Below are positions 43,068 to 54,480 of a stretch of 64,000 nucleotides of DNA, piece after piece. Below the pieces are notes generated by a model. It was not told the DNA's origin. It was given only the letters and a program-made list of their open reading frames with translations, and did no database searches. Every line of letters starts with the position of its first letter. The first letter of the stretch is position 1. Source of the stretch: Erinaceus europaeus (lineage: Eukaryota > Chordata > Mammalia > Eulipotyphla > Erinaceidae); assembly GCF_950295315.1 (NCBI RefSeq), contig NC_080166.1, forward strand, positions 97,469,141 to 97,533,140. The letters are read 5' to 3'. Made by a program: the position numbers and the translations under genes.

Positions 43068-44170
43068 TTTTATCGATTCTTTATTCCCATGCAAGCTGGA
43101 AGTACTTGCCATACTGCTGAAGTGAATCTTATCTGCTGCTTGTCTACTGATAATAATATCAGGGGTAATGTAATAGATTGACTGGAAAGACACTAAAAAG
43201 AGTGTGATTATGAATCCTGAAGTATTCTTAGATTAAAAAAATATATTGGCACAGCTTGGTTTACTTATACAAACCAGTGAATTGGAAATTTTATGACTTC
43301 TGAGGAATCTACTGATTTGAACTACCCAATGGCTGAAGATTCTGTTAGGAAGAGCACAGAATAATTCTAGGATTTATTAGGTTGTATGTATGGAGTTAGA
43401 ATAACTTCAGATCTGATCTTAACACCTAAGTTCCACTTGTAGGCTTACACTATAAAATGGTGGATTGAGAAAAATTTAAAGAGCTTGATTTGAGCGAGAT
43501 TGTCTAAGGCTGGTTTGAAGAAAATCAGGGTGCATTGAGTGGAAATTCTAGAGAGAAAGAATAAAATAAGATTCAAATGATTTAAAAAAAAAGAAAGACT
43601 TTGAAGTGAATAGCTACTGTGTCCCATAACATTCTGAGGCTGAAATCTAAAGTGCACTAACATGTGGGGGCCTGCTTTGTTAGCACAGGTCTAATATTAT
43701 TTAAAGGAAATAGAATAGAGGAAATTTTTATATCTCTTCTGGGGAAGTGGTTCAGGAAGAAAGTCACACTAGAATCAGCAATATATATTGAATCTTAGCT
43801 TTGGGTGCAAAATGGCAGATGGGAGGGAAAGATGTTAGATTCTTCAATGCATGAGGGCTCACACACAAAAAACTCATATACACATTCTCTTAAAATAAGA
43901 CTACTGTCATTTTTGAATATTATTTTCATAGAGATGTCAGTATAATTTGTACTTTCATGTTCTAATACCTGCAATATCTGGACTAAATACTTTTTTATTG
44001 ATTTTCTGTTTTTGTTTCTTACTCATTTCAACAAGCCTTCTTACAGATTTTTAATTTTTATGAACCAACATTCCCATTACTGTAGAATGCTTATTCTCAA
44101 ATATATATAACACTTGAGAAACTTTTTAATAAGGAGTTTTCCTGGGTTTCATGATCAAAGATTCTGAATA

Positions 44171-44173
<3 letters not shown>
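43068..44173. other. No feature recognised
   Basis: AT-rich single-copy-looking sequence without coding or repeat signature. Confidence 0.5.

Positions 44174-44220
<47 letters not shown>
44174..44220. repeat. (GT)n microsatellite
   Basis: Uninterrupted TG dinucleotides, 47 bases, in non-repeat sequence. Confidence 0.97.
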
Positions 44221-44223
<3 letters not shown>

Positions 44224-44487
44224 AAGGGTTCTAGACAGTACTGAAAATTTTTGAAAAGTTTCCCTAGATAATTTTAAGGTGTAATTATGGAGGTACTTCT
44301 TAGACTTTGGTCATGGGTTATTGACAACTTGGTGGTGGGCTTAGTGTGTTAACTTGCATAACAAAGAGTTGTGAAATTGTATTCCTAAAACAGTCTTGGA
44401 ATCCATCATTACCTAAATATAAATTAAAATAAAAATATTAACCATGGAGGATAACTGTTGACCTCAAATGTTACAGAATTTCACATT
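44221..44487. other. No feature recognised
   Basis: AT-rich gap between the microsatellite and the L1 tail. Confidence 0.5.
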
Positions 44488-44745
44488 TTTAAAATTTTAT
44501 TGGGAGTTAATAATTTATAGTATAGTTATTAACACATGGGTACCATTTGTCATCTCGCTGTGACAGGTGTTCACAAAATACACTCATCCCCAATTTAGAT
44601 CCTTTTCCACTAACATGTATAGGTACCCCACAGCCCATTCCACCCTCTCCTTTTCACGTCTTTCTTCAGAGTCCTTTGATTTTGTGTAATACACCACACT
44701 CAGTCCAAGTTCCACTTTGTAAAACTGCACATTTCAATTAGTCAT
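44488..44745 (-). mobile_element. Old L1 3' UTR fragment
   Basis: AAAATTTTATTGGGAGTTAA, TACCATTTGTCATCTCGCTG, CCACAGCCCATTCCACCCTC, AGAGTCCTTTGATTTTGTGT and TCCAAGTTCCACTTTGT parallel the L1 3' UTR with more differences, so it is an older subfamily. Confidence 0.75.
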
Positions 44746-44849
44746 GTCAGTTGGTAACAAAATTTGCATGACAATGTCTTTCTCTGCTGCTTGTGAGTGG
44801 ACTTGATTAAATAGAGGAGAAAAAAGTTATGGATCAGGCTATTTCTTTT

Positions 44850-45075
44850 TAAATAATTTTTATTAGTGATTTAATAATGATCAACATAATTGTAAGATAA
44901 CAGGGATATAATTCCATACAGTTCTCACCACTGTGTCTCATTTCCATCCATTAAAACTTTCCTGTTCTTTATCCCTCTGGGAGTATGGACCAAAATTCTA
45001 TTTGGGGTACAGAAGGTGGGATTTATGGCTTTTGTAATTATTTCTCCACTCAACATTGGCAGGTCGTATCAGGCC
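44850..45075 (-). mobile_element. Rep-U fragment, minus strand
   Basis: TTTTATTAGTGATTTAATAA, TGATCAACATAATTGTAAGA, CTCTGGGAGTATGGACCAAA and ACTCAACATTGGCAGGTCG. It is about 225 bp and 5'-truncated. Confidence 0.8.
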
Positions 45076-46089
45076 ATTGCTATTTCAAAATTTAACTTTG
45101 ACCTATGACTTTGTTGCCTCCAAATACATGTTAAAACCTTACTAATGTGCAGAACTGTATTTTTCTGTAATGAATTCCATGTAAACAATTATAAATACAG
45201 ATTACAGAAATTTGTTCAAGAGCATTTACCCTAATCATGAATCATGTATGTTATTTATGAAACATCCATCAATAAAACCATATCCTTCATGTATTTCTCA
45301 AGAATTAGACCAGCTTTCAAATGAGATCATTGACCTATTTGCCAAAACTATGTCAAGACTTCAAAATGACATATTTCTGTATTATGGAATTAAGGGTCTC
45401 AGAATGTACATGCGTGCTTTAGTTCTTCTAGTCTGAAACAAAATCTATATATATTTCTTTCAATTTAATCAACAGGGCTTCCTACTTATTAAGTGTATCT
45501 CCCCTCCCCATCCTTTCTCCACTTCCTTTGATTTTTAAAATCAAGATTCAAACCAAGTCTTATTCCTTGATGAGCTAAATAAACTGTTCTCTAGCAAAGA
45601 GGCTGCTTTCTAATTAGCTGTAGGATATAATTAGTACGTTCTCTGGGCCAGTAAGAATTGGATTTACCAGATGCCAGCAACTGACAAGCTGAACAGTATT
45701 AGTGGCAGAAGAATGGGTGGAGGAATGGGAATACAAGAAGGGTATCCTCCCTTCAGGGGGAGAGGGCTGTCAGATTTTAAGTGTGGAAATTTCTGACAAG
45801 TTAGTCACTGCTCCTATTAAGTATGTTAATGCTTCAATTTTCAATCTGCAAGTCTACCAGACCAAAAGGAATCATAGAAGAGTCTGCATCAATAGTCATG
45901 TATTATGGTAATTAGCCCATGAAGTGCAAAACTGTGATACATGTAAAGCATCTTAGCTGAAAGGCCACAATCTTGACATTAAGTTATCACTTTCATTTTT
46001 GATAAAATTCTGCAGCCTTTGTCTGACACAAGGAAACCATGGGCTCATGATAAAATTAAAGTACTTCTTACTAAGACAGCAGAGTATGA
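45076..46089. other. No feature recognised
   Basis: AT-rich; frames up to 74 codons without known motifs. Confidence 0.5.
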
Positions 46090-46285
46090 GAGGTCAGGCA
46101 GTGGCACATCTGGTAGAGCATATACATTACCATATGCAAGGACTTGGGTCAGGCCTCTATACCCACATGTGAGTGGGGCATTTAATGAGGTAAAACAGTG
46201 TTGCAGGTGTCTTGCATTCTCTCTGTTTCTCGATCTCCCCTTCCTTCTCAATTTCTCTTTGTCTCTATCAACAAAAGAAAAGAAA
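46090..46285 (+). mobile_element. SINE-B, plus strand
   Basis: AGGTCAGGCAGTGGCACATC, CATATGCAAGGACTTGGGTC, GTTGCAGGTGTCTTGCATTC and TCAATTTCTCTTTGTCTC with an A-rich tail. Confidence 0.85.
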
Positions 46286-46389
46286 GAATAACTCAAGAAG
46301 AGGAAGAAACCAGATTATGAAATAGTTTATCTTATTTTCTTAAGGTTTCTTTCCTTGTTTATTTCTTTTTCTCTTTCTTTCTTGCTTTC

Positions 46390-46642
46390 TTTCTCTCATC
46401 ACTGGGGCTTGGTGCTAGCTCCAGTGTCCACTTTGCCAGTTTTTTTTTTCTTTCTAATTTTTACTAGGTAGGACAGAGAAGAAATTGAGAGAGGATGGGG
46501 AAATAGAGGAAGGGAGAGAAAGATAGACACCTGCTTCATTGCTCTTGAAATGGACCTCCTGCAGGTGGGGAGTGAGGGCTAGAAGCTGGGTCCTTGTGCT
46601 TGGTAATATGTGCACTTAACAGGGTACACCACCACCCAGCCC
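46390..46642 (-). mobile_element. SINE-A, minus strand
   Basis: CTCATCACTGGGGCTTGGTG, CTAGGTAGGACAGAGAAGAA, AAAGATAGACACCTGCTTCA, CTCCTGCAGGTGGGGAGTG and CACCACCACCCAGCCC. Preceded by a CTTT-rich tail. Confidence 0.87.
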
Positions 46643-46726
46643 ACTTCTTGAAGTTTCAATTTGTCTAATCCAGCTGCAGGCACACAGGTGTGGACAGCAA
46701 TGACAGTCTAAGAGTCATTTGAGTTA

Positions 46727-47474
46727 CTTTATTTATTTATTTATTTTGCCTCTAGGATTATTGCTGGGTTTCAGTGCCTGCACTACAAACCCACTGCTCT
46801 TGGAGGCCATTTTTCCCATTTTGTTACCCTTGTTGTTGTTCTTGTTGCCATTGTTATTGTTGTTTTTGGATAGGACAGAGAGAAATTGAGAAAGGAGGGG
46901 AAGACAAAGAGGTGGAGAGAAAGATAGACAAGATAGATACCTGTAGACCTACTGCCGGGCTAGCCTGAGGGTGTTTCTTCCCAGGCACGTGCTCTCTGGG
47001 TTGGAGAGAACTCGGCCAGAGCCAGTCTAGGCTGCTGCTTACTCAGCGATGCAGGAGAGGAACCAGGAACTCTTGTGGCTGAGCGGGAACCCAATGCAAT
47101 GCTGCCTTTATTGATCTGCCTTTATACCTTCTGAAGTGGAAATGGCAGGTTGGAAAAGGAAATGGGTAGGATAGGGGGTGGGGAGAAGAAAAGAGCATGA
47201 AAGTAGCAAGCTTCCATCTAACCAGTGGGGATTAAACCAGTGCCATGCAGGCAGGGTGGGTCTTAGACAAAACAGTGATTATCTAAATAGACCACAGCAT
47301 CAAGCAATGCAGCATGGAGCAGGAGGGAGCTGGTGTAATGCCCAACAACCTACTTCACTGCCTATAAAGTGACCTCCCTGCAGGTGGGGAGTGGGGGGCT
47401 TAAACCCAGATCTTTTAGCAGGTCCTTGTGCTTCATACTATGTGCATTTAACCTGCTGTGCTACTGCCCAACTC
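46727..47474 (-). mobile_element. SINE-A interrupted by a solo LTR
   Basis: The left part (46727-46952) runs from a TTTATTTATTTATTTTGCC tail to GATACCTGTAGACCTAC. The right part (47354-47474) resumes TTCACTGCCTATAAAGTGAC and ends CCTGCTGTGCTACTGCCC. The LTR at 46953 sits exactly between and is therefore younger than the SINE. Confidence 0.93.
46953..47347 (-). mobile_element. Solo LTR, group LTR-2
   Basis: 395 bp with the exact 6-bp duplication ACCTAC (46947-46952 and 47348-47353). On the minus strand it begins TGTTGGGCATTAC and ends GCTAGCCCGGCA. TTTATT at 47106-47111 is the complement of AATAAA. It matches both LTRs of the provirus at 29263-31124. It defines the true ends of this LTR group. 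Confidence 0.93.
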
Positions 47475-47984
47475 CCTACTTTTAAAATACAAAAATAGAA
47501 AGCAATATATTATCATTGATTTCAAAATAAAAATGCATTCCATACGCTCAGAGCAAAAAGTTTATCATGGCTTTCAACACACTTACAGAAATAAGAGATG
47601 GAGTATGAAAAGCAGCATTATTATTTTATATGAAAACAATCCCCAAGGTCTTTCAAACTCATTCTACCTCTCTCTCTCTCTTATCAGTTCACAAGTGGGA
47701 GTTAATAGTTACTATATATTTCTTAAAACTTCAGAATTGCTTAGCATTCCAAGTATAATAGCATTATCAATATGTGTTTCAAAAGTTATTAACTTAGACT
47801 TGGCTAGTATGGATTTATATAAATTAATTTATTCATTTACCCTCACAAAATTGGCAATACTAGATAAGCAAGAGGCATATACTATATACACATATTTTAT
47901 ATTCCACATATATGTACTATATTATAAATATGCATTCCAATATGTTTTAAAATTAGTGACTTAATAGTGGTTTACATGATTCAA
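47475..47984. other. No gene; AT-rich with chance long frame
   Basis: A 168-codon plus-strand frame covers this stretch, but it is built from AT-rich sequence (Ile, Leu, Tyr, Lys, Ser), starts inside SINE sequence and shows no domain. I do not count it as a gene. Confidence 0.6.
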
Positions 47985-48415
47985 AAATTTATTGGGGGAT
48001 TAATGATTTGCAGTAAATACAGTTTTTGATACATGTGTAAAATTTCTCAGTTTTCTGAAAAACACTCTCACCCCCAGGGTAGGCCCTCCTCTACCATTGT
48101 ATAACAGGACCTGACAGCTCTGCCTGCACCCCCACCACACACACACACAGAGTCCTTTATTTTGGTGCAATATACCAAACATAGTCCAAGTTCTACTTTG
48201 TGTTTCCCCATCTCTATTCTTACTTATCGACTTCTGTCCCTGAGTGAGAATATCCTTCTCTTTCTAGCTTATTTCACTTAACATAATTGCTTCAAGCCCC
48301 TTCTGAGATGAGGTGAAGAAGGTGAATTTATCATTCTTAATAGCTAAGTAGTGTTCCATTGTGTACATATTTCACAACTTTCATTGCCACTCATCTGTTG
48401 CTAGACATCTAGGTT
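47985..48415 (-). mobile_element. Old L1 3' UTR / ORF2 end fragment
   Basis: ATTTATTGGGGGATTAATGA, TACATGTGTAAAATTTCTCA, TTTGGTGCAATATACCAAAC, CTGAGTGAGAATATCC and AGTGTTCCATTGTGTACATA follow the same order as 24210-24640 in the large L1 but with more changes. Confidence 0.8.
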
Positions 48416-48429
48416 GTAATTCAAAATCT

Positions 48430-49575
48430 ATTTTTTTCCATTCAGATATTTGATTAGTGATTTAATATTAATTTACAAAATTATGAGATAACAAGGTATA
48501 ATTTCATACCCTTCCCACCACCAGGGTTCTGTGTCTTTATTCCCTCCATTGGAAACTGCAGAAGTTCTCCCAAGGTAACAGAGATGGATTGACTATTGAC
48601 TGTATAACCACCTATCTATATTCATATACATTTACCCTTTTCCCCCCTATGGTCCTGCCTTCTTTTTCTTGTCCCCTATGGTCCTGCCTTCTTTTTCTTT
48701 TTAAATTGCACTGATACCCTTTGCCACTTATGAATGTCCTTCTTTTTTCCCTCTTCTCTCTCTGAATTGGAGTTCAGAGATCCTCTGGTCATCTTCCTCT
48801 AACATTTCTTTCTGTCTGAGGGCATGAATCAAAAATTCTTTAGGGGGTGAAGAGGGTGGAGGTTCTAACATTTGTAATTGCTTTTTCACTGGATATAGAT
48901 GTTGGCAGGTTGAGCCATACCCCCAGCCTTTTTCTATCTTTCCCTAGAGTTGTGGGGCTCTAGAGAGGTGAGGTTCTGGGACATACTGGTGAAGTAGTCT
49001 GCCACAGTATCAGGATGAAGTCATAGTAGCATCTACAACTTAGTGGCTGAAATACGGCAAAATATTAAGCAGTACAAAATGTTTAATAAACAATAACCCA
49101 AAAGTAGGAATAGAGAAGATAAGAATAAGGATCTTATGGTGGGGAGAAGCTAGGAAGTCTATTTTAGGTATGTTCCTAGGGGGCCATGACTTTGGTAATT
49201 TTTGCTTGAGCTTTATAGCTAACATGCATGTGACCTAAAAATACTGTCTGGGAAGATGGTGTCAGAGTTGAGAATAGGGCTAGAAAGCTAGATTAGGGCA
49301 GAGTGTAATTCCCAAATGTAAAGAAAGTATGTAAGTACAATTACCTGTTTACTACATTAGTCTGACCCATGGCCCATATATATTCATATTTAGCGCAGGA
49401 GCCTGTACAACCTCTGAGTCCCTGTTGATCTGAGCTCATAGTCCATGGTCATAGCTGGGAACTGGCTGCACTCATTTCCTTGAGTAGCAGAGTAAGCAGA
49501 CCCAGCCTCGCTTCAGAGAGTGGGGCAATCTCTGCCATTGCTATTCAAAATTCAAAAAAAAAAAAAAAAAAGTTA
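48430..49575 (-). mobile_element. Rep-U variant 2, minus strand, about 1.1 kb
   Basis: The longest copy of this form. TATTTGATTAGTGATTTAAT, CCCTTCCCACCACCAGGGTT, TGTTGGCAGGTTGAGCCATA, CAGGAAGTC-like GAAGCTAGGAAGTCTATTTT, TGTCTGGGAAGATGGTGTCA and CTGAGTCCCTGTTGATCTGA. A duplicated CCCCTATGGTCCTGCCTTC unit lies near 48643-48690. No ORF or LTR ends are visible, so the class is open. Confidence 0.65.
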
Positions 49576-49626
49576 TAGTACCACACTCACCAGCAGTGTT
49601 CTGTGCCCCATTCCAAGGATAAGAGA

Positions 49627-50110
49627 TATTGGGTTTCATCATGGGGGAGAGAGACGAGACCAGTAATTTATGGCGGTTCAGGAACGCAAATCTTTATTCA
49701 CATGGACGCCTCAGAGTTGGGTGAGAGCACGGTGGTTTGGGTCACGTGGAGCTAGCAAAATGGCCGTCTCCCACTATGTGCAGCAGCCCTTCTCCAGGTC
49801 TGCTTGTGGAAGACAGAAGAGCAAAAAAAGGGGTGAACCCGGAACAGCAGTGGGCTTTATAGGGTAATAACCAGAAGTGGCAAGTCAGGACAGGATTTGC
49901 TAAGAAAGGGGGTGGAGAGAGGCAAAATGCATGCTGGGAAGGTGGAAGCATCCTAGCAACTGTAGCAATATCCTGAGGGGATCATAGGGGGGTGGAGGAG
50001 TCACTTTAAAACAAGGCAGAAGACTGATATGTAAATAATAATACTCACATGGAAATATGGTAGTTTGAAGGTCCTGCCTAACTCAACCACATCTGTATAA
50101 TATCCCAACA
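49627..50110 (-). mobile_element. Solo LTR, group LTR-4
   Basis: On the minus strand it begins TGTTGGGATATTATAC. The right flank AAGAAT and left flank AAGAGA agree at 4 of 6 bases, a likely decayed 6-bp duplication. TTTATT at 49693-49698 (complement of AATAAA) and CTTTATA at 49855-49861 (complement of a TATA box) place R and U3. It shares the TGTTGGG start with group LTR-2 but differs inside. Confidence 0.78.
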
Positions 50111-50116
50111 AAGAAT

Positions 50117-50896
50117 CATAGTTCTAAAAAAGCCTTAGAGGCAGTTTAACTACTGCTGTTTCTCCACTCCACCTCTCACCCAGGTTTTTGTGTTTAAATT
50201 TCACACTTATAAGTGAAACTACCCAGTTGTTGCCTACTTACCAATATCAATCTACCCTTAAATTTTAATGAGCAGGTAATACAGATAACCATAATTGTAA
50301 TTTTTGACACAATCAACTCATTATTATTCAAGCTGAAAAATGTAGACACAGTTTAACGTGAAAGAACTGACAATTTTTTTTTTTTATCTTGAAGACTGAG
50401 TAGGAATACTACAGCTATCTTTAAATATGAAAGGCTTTCAAATTAGAAGGGCTATTGTATCTCTCTGTACCTGGACTAACTATACCAAAAACAGGACTAA
50501 AATTGCTAGTATGAGTGTTTCAGTGAGAATTGTTTTAGTGAGAATTTTTATTCTTCAGTGCTTCAAACTTGTTCCCAGCACATGGTCAGCCCATGGTATG
50601 TGATGCTATAGCTTGTTATTTAATTCAATCCAGTCATTCAAATAATGAGAAAAATCTTATCCCAGAGTATTCAGGGGTTGGCCAAAGATTACTCCATTTC
50701 ATTTCATATAGTTGTCTGTAACTCATGATTCTTTTGTAGCGACCCTATGGTTTGGATAATAACTCCTCTTAGAAGATAACTTAATTATTAGCCTTTTATA
50801 AATGTTAATGTGACACCTTTTAAACATAAGGTCTTGTAATCAAGTTAAATTGAGGTCACAGAGTGGGTGTTATCCAACAGGAGTGGTGTCTTAATT
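50117..50896. other. No feature recognised
   Basis: AT-rich single-copy-looking interval. Confidence 0.5.
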
Positions 50897-51128
50897 TTAT
50901 TTTTTATTTTTTTTTAAAAATTGTAATCTTTATTTGTTGGATGAAGAGAGTCAGAAATTGAGAGGGAAGGGGATGATAGAGAGGGAGAGAGACAGAGAGA
51001 CACCTGCAGCACTGTATCACCACTTGTGAAGCTTTCCCCTACAGGTGGGTATCAGGGGCCTGAACCTGGGTCCTTGAACACTGGAACATGTGTGCTCAAC
51101 CAGGTGCGTGGCGCCACCACCTGGCCCC
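50897..51128 (-). mobile_element. SINE-B, minus strand
   Basis: TTTATTTGTTGGATGAAGAG, TCAGAAATTGAGAGGGAAGG, CACCTGCAGCACTGTATCAC, GAACCTGGGTCCTTGAACAC and GCGCCACCACCTGGCCCC. Confidence 0.93.
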
Positions 51129-51134
51129 TGGTGT

Positions 51135-51770
51135 TTTATTTTTTTTTAAATATTTATAAAATAAAAAATATCAACAAGGCCATAGAATAAGAAGGGGTAG
51201 GGGTACAATTCCACACAATTCCCACTACCAGAGTATCATATCCCATCCTCTCCCTTGAAAGCTTTCCTATTCCTTTTTTTTTTTTTAAAAAAAACTATTT
51301 TCATTTATTTATTATCTAGAGAAGGAGGAGATAGAGAAGGAAAGAAACAGAGAGACATGCAGCCCTGCTTCACTGCTTGTGAAGCTTTCTCCCTGAAGGT
51401 GGGGACCAGAGGCTTGAACCTGGGTTTCTGTAATGTGAGTGCATAGCCAAGGCTACCACCTGGCCCCAAGCTTTCCTATTATTTATCTCTCTGGGCATAT
51501 GGACCCAGGACTGTTATGGGGTGCAGAAGGTGGAAGGTCTGCTTTTGTAACTGCTTCTCTGCTGAACATGAGCATTGGCAGTTCGATCCATACTCCCCGC
51601 CTGTTTTTATCTTTCCCTAGTTGGGCAGGGCTCCGGAGAGGTGTGGTTCCAGGGTACATTGGTGAGGTCATAGCCCCGGTGAAGTCAAATTGGCTTCATG
51701 GTAGTATTTGCAACTTGGTGTGTGAAAAAACATTAAGATATAAAGCAGAACAAGGAGTGGTGTTTTAAAA
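51135..51770 (-). mobile_element. Rep-U copy split by a SINE
   Basis: Left part 51135-51271 has ATCAACAAGGCCATAGAATA and GTACAATTCCACACAATTCC. The right part resumes after the SINE with CTCTCTGGGCATATGGACCC, TCTGCTGAACATGAGCATTG and CTTGGTGTGTGAAAAAACAT. The SINE gives its insertion point exactly. Confidence 0.82.
51272..51467 (-). mobile_element. SINE-B inserted in Rep-U
   Basis: A 13-bp duplication AAGCTTTCCTATT lies at 51259-51271 and 51468-51480. The SINE has a T-run tail, CAGCCCTGCTTCACTGCTTG, GGGGACCAGAGGCTTGAACC and GCTACCACCTGGCCCC. Confidence 0.95.
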
Positions 51771-51780
51771 AGAAGACATA

Positions 51781-51945
51781 TGAGGTCGGCAAAATAGCTT
51801 GCTTGAATAGTGTGCTGCCTTGCCATGTGCATAACTGAGATTTGAGCCCACTACATTGAAGGAATCTTTGGTTCTGTGTCTTTTTTTCCCCCTCCTCTGT
51901 CACTATATTTAAAAAGTAATAATAACTAAAAATAAAAGAAGGCAT
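51781..51945 (+). mobile_element. SINE-D, plus strand
   Basis: GAGGTCGGCAAAATAGCTTG, GCCTTGCCATGTGCATAACT, TGAGATTTGAGCCCACTACA and TTGAAGGAATCTTTGGTTCT, paralleling 22034-22195. Confidence 0.75.
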
Positions 51946-53240
51946 CTGGATATAAATCAGGGTGGAGGAGAGAACAACAAGATATAGAGACATAAAAGAA
52001 CACAGAAAGATTGAAAGTCTGCAGTGCAAGCCAAGGAATGCAAAAGATGCCTGCAGCCAACAGAGGCTGGAAGAAGCAAAGATGGCTTCTCCCCTACAAG
52101 TTTCTCAGGCAACGTGGCCTTGCTGACACTTTAATATTCAATTTCTAACCTGCAGAATTTTAAGATGATAAAAGCTTATTGTTTTAAGATAACCAGTTTG
52201 GGGTACATTGCTATCACAAATCCACACAATGAATCTGGAAGTATTAATGAACTCCTTGTCACTGCAAGTATTTATATTAAAATTAATACAGCCATAATAT
52301 CTTGAGGGACAAGACATATCTTACATGAGAAATCAGACTAAATCTTGCCAATACAACTTTTTTTTTTAACTGAATGCCACAGTTAAGGATGTAATGATGC
52401 AAATTCAATGGTCCTGCCCTTAATCATTTAATAGTTTATCCCACTTCTAAGGTTCATATAACTCTAAGATAATTTTAATATTTCATATGATTAAATTGTG
52501 TTAAATGGGGAGAGTTGCAGATACATACAGCACTAAAGGTACACAAAGAAATAGATTGTATGCATGAGTTTGTTTATCAAGATAGAATTTTAATCCTAAA
52601 ACAAAATGCCTAGATATTATGTAATTTCTATATAATTTTTTTCTATAGTAAAAGAAGATCCCTTCTAATACCAGGTTTGATACATACATATTATTGCAAA
52701 ATAACATCTACAGCATATTAAATTATGCTTAAGATGCAAACATAGTTTATGTCTTTCAAGCTTATTTTTATTGAAATATAAAAAAAACATGCATCTTCAA
52801 ATTCAGTTACTTGGACAAGTGTGTACATAGAAATTGAGAAAATTTAGAATTTATGTTTTAGAATACTAAGCACCATGAATTAGACATGCTTTCAATGTTT
52901 CATGTAAATTATTTTATTGTAAAAGCTTAAAGATGTTGAGTTGTCCTGAAAGTACATAACACTTTTTTTCATAGAAAAACAGAAAAAAATATGCCATGAA
53001 TTTCCAGACAGCCCAAATATATATTAATTTAGAGAAAATAATAGAATTAATAATCTTCATGTAGCCAGCACCTATATTTAGTAATCAACACTGTAAAGCT
53101 TTTATTTTTAAATAAAAATTTTAAAATATTTACTTATGAATGAGAGAGAATCATTTTGTCACATAAGATTCCAAGAGTAGAACTCAGAACTTCATTCTTG
53201 ATAATCTAATGCTTTATCTATTATGTGTTTTCTGGTTGCA
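51946..53240. other. No feature recognised
   Basis: AT-rich. A diverged SINE-like scrap may lie at about 53100-53225 (GAATGAGAGAGAATC, CCAAGAGTAGAACTCAGAAC). No coding frame. Confidence 0.5.
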
Positions 53241-53250
53241 TTGTATAGTT

Positions 53251-53489
53251 TTCTTATTGTTATAGTTATTATTGTTGTTATTGGTGTCATCATTGTTTGA
53301 TAGGACAGAGAGAAATGGAGAGAGGAGGAGAGACAGAGGGGGAGAGAAAGACAAGACACCTATAGACCTGCTTCACTGCTTGTGAAGTGACTCCCCTGCT
53401 GGTGGGGAGGGGGCTCCAACCAGGATCCTTTGGCTGGTCCTTGAGCTTAGCACCACATGCGCTTAACACCCTGCACTACCCCCGACTCC
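53251..53489 (-). mobile_element. SINE-A, minus strand, 3'-shortened
   Basis: Duplication TTGTATAGTT at 53241-53250 and 53490-53499. The inside starts in the TTATTGTTATAGTTATTATT tail, then GATAGGACAGAGAGAAATGG, AGACCTGCTTCACTGCTTGT and GCGCTTAACACCCTGCACTA. Confidence 0.9.
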
Positions 53490-53499
53490 TTGTATAGTT

Positions 53500-54029
53500 C
53501 TTTTTAAATAGTAACTTTCACTATGCAAGTATCATGAACTTATCATCAAAATGATCAAACTAATTTTAATAAATTTTTTAATACTGGTATTCCTGCACTC
53601 AGAATAATAGTGAACTCATGACAGATGCAATATTTTTGAATTAACCGTACTTTCACTTTATTCTGGTTTGTAATTTAACACTGCAGTATAGACTGTTAGA
53701 GGGAAAGCTATGTGAGTGTTAGAGTCATTCAAAGATCACTTATTCTGCTCAGTAAGATGAAACAATGCCTATTTGGTCACATACTTAATCACAGTCAGTT
53801 AAAATGTAGTGAAAATTTAAAAGGGCTAGTTTATAAATCCCTCTCTGTAAAACATACGTAAAGCTTTAAAAAGTATACATTTTAGATCTTAGTTTTTAAT
53901 GAAGTGCCATCTAAAATTTATTTATTTTTATTTATTTTTTTAAAATTTTGATTGTGGACGTGGAGGAACTGATCCCAGAATCTCTTATATGTGAGATATA
54001 TTACTCTGCTACTGAGCTCTGGCTGGGGA
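53500..54029. other. Mostly unrecognised; small tRNA-like scrap at the end
   Basis: AT-rich sequence. At 53950-54025, a segment with GAACTGATCCCAGAATCTC and ACTCTGCTACTGAGC looks like the head of another tRNA-derived SINE in reverse, without a clear body. Confidence 0.4.
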
Positions 54030-54158
54030 TATTCCTCTACCCCCCGCCCCAGAGCACTGATCAGCTCTGGCTTACTGTGGTGTGGGATTGAACCTGGGAC
54101 TTCAGAGCCTCAGGCAAGAAAGTCTCTGCATAACCATTATGCTATATACCCCTGCCCT
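54030..54158 (-). mobile_element. SINE-C, minus strand
   Basis: CCCCAGAGCACTGATCAGCT, GGGATTGAACCTGGGACTTC, AGAGCCTCAGGCAAGAAAGT and GCATAACCATTATGCTATAT. Confidence 0.85.
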
Positions 54159-54480
54159 CTGGAGATAGTCTTATGAGTAGAACACTTTTATTTAAGTTTA
54201 TTTGTTTTTACTTCACTAAATCACTGTAAAATACATATTCAATAGAATTATCAATATGTGACTCTCCTGTTAAAGATACTTCCACATTTCTACATACTAG
54301 GTAGATACTGAGATAATTTCCACAAATTTTTCCTTGTTTCTTTCTTTTTTTTTGAATTATTAGTATATTAAGTATTTCCCTGTCATCAAATTATTTTTTA
54401 TGTTGTGGAGTTTTCCATAGCTTTTTTTTCCCCTCATTTTTCTTTAGATGGTCACTAATGGTCTTTCAAATTTAAGCTAT

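Noticed and set aside
47458..47964. 168-codon plus-strand open frame
   Set aside because: Starts in SINE sequence and is driven by AT-rich composition; no domain, no signal of constraint.
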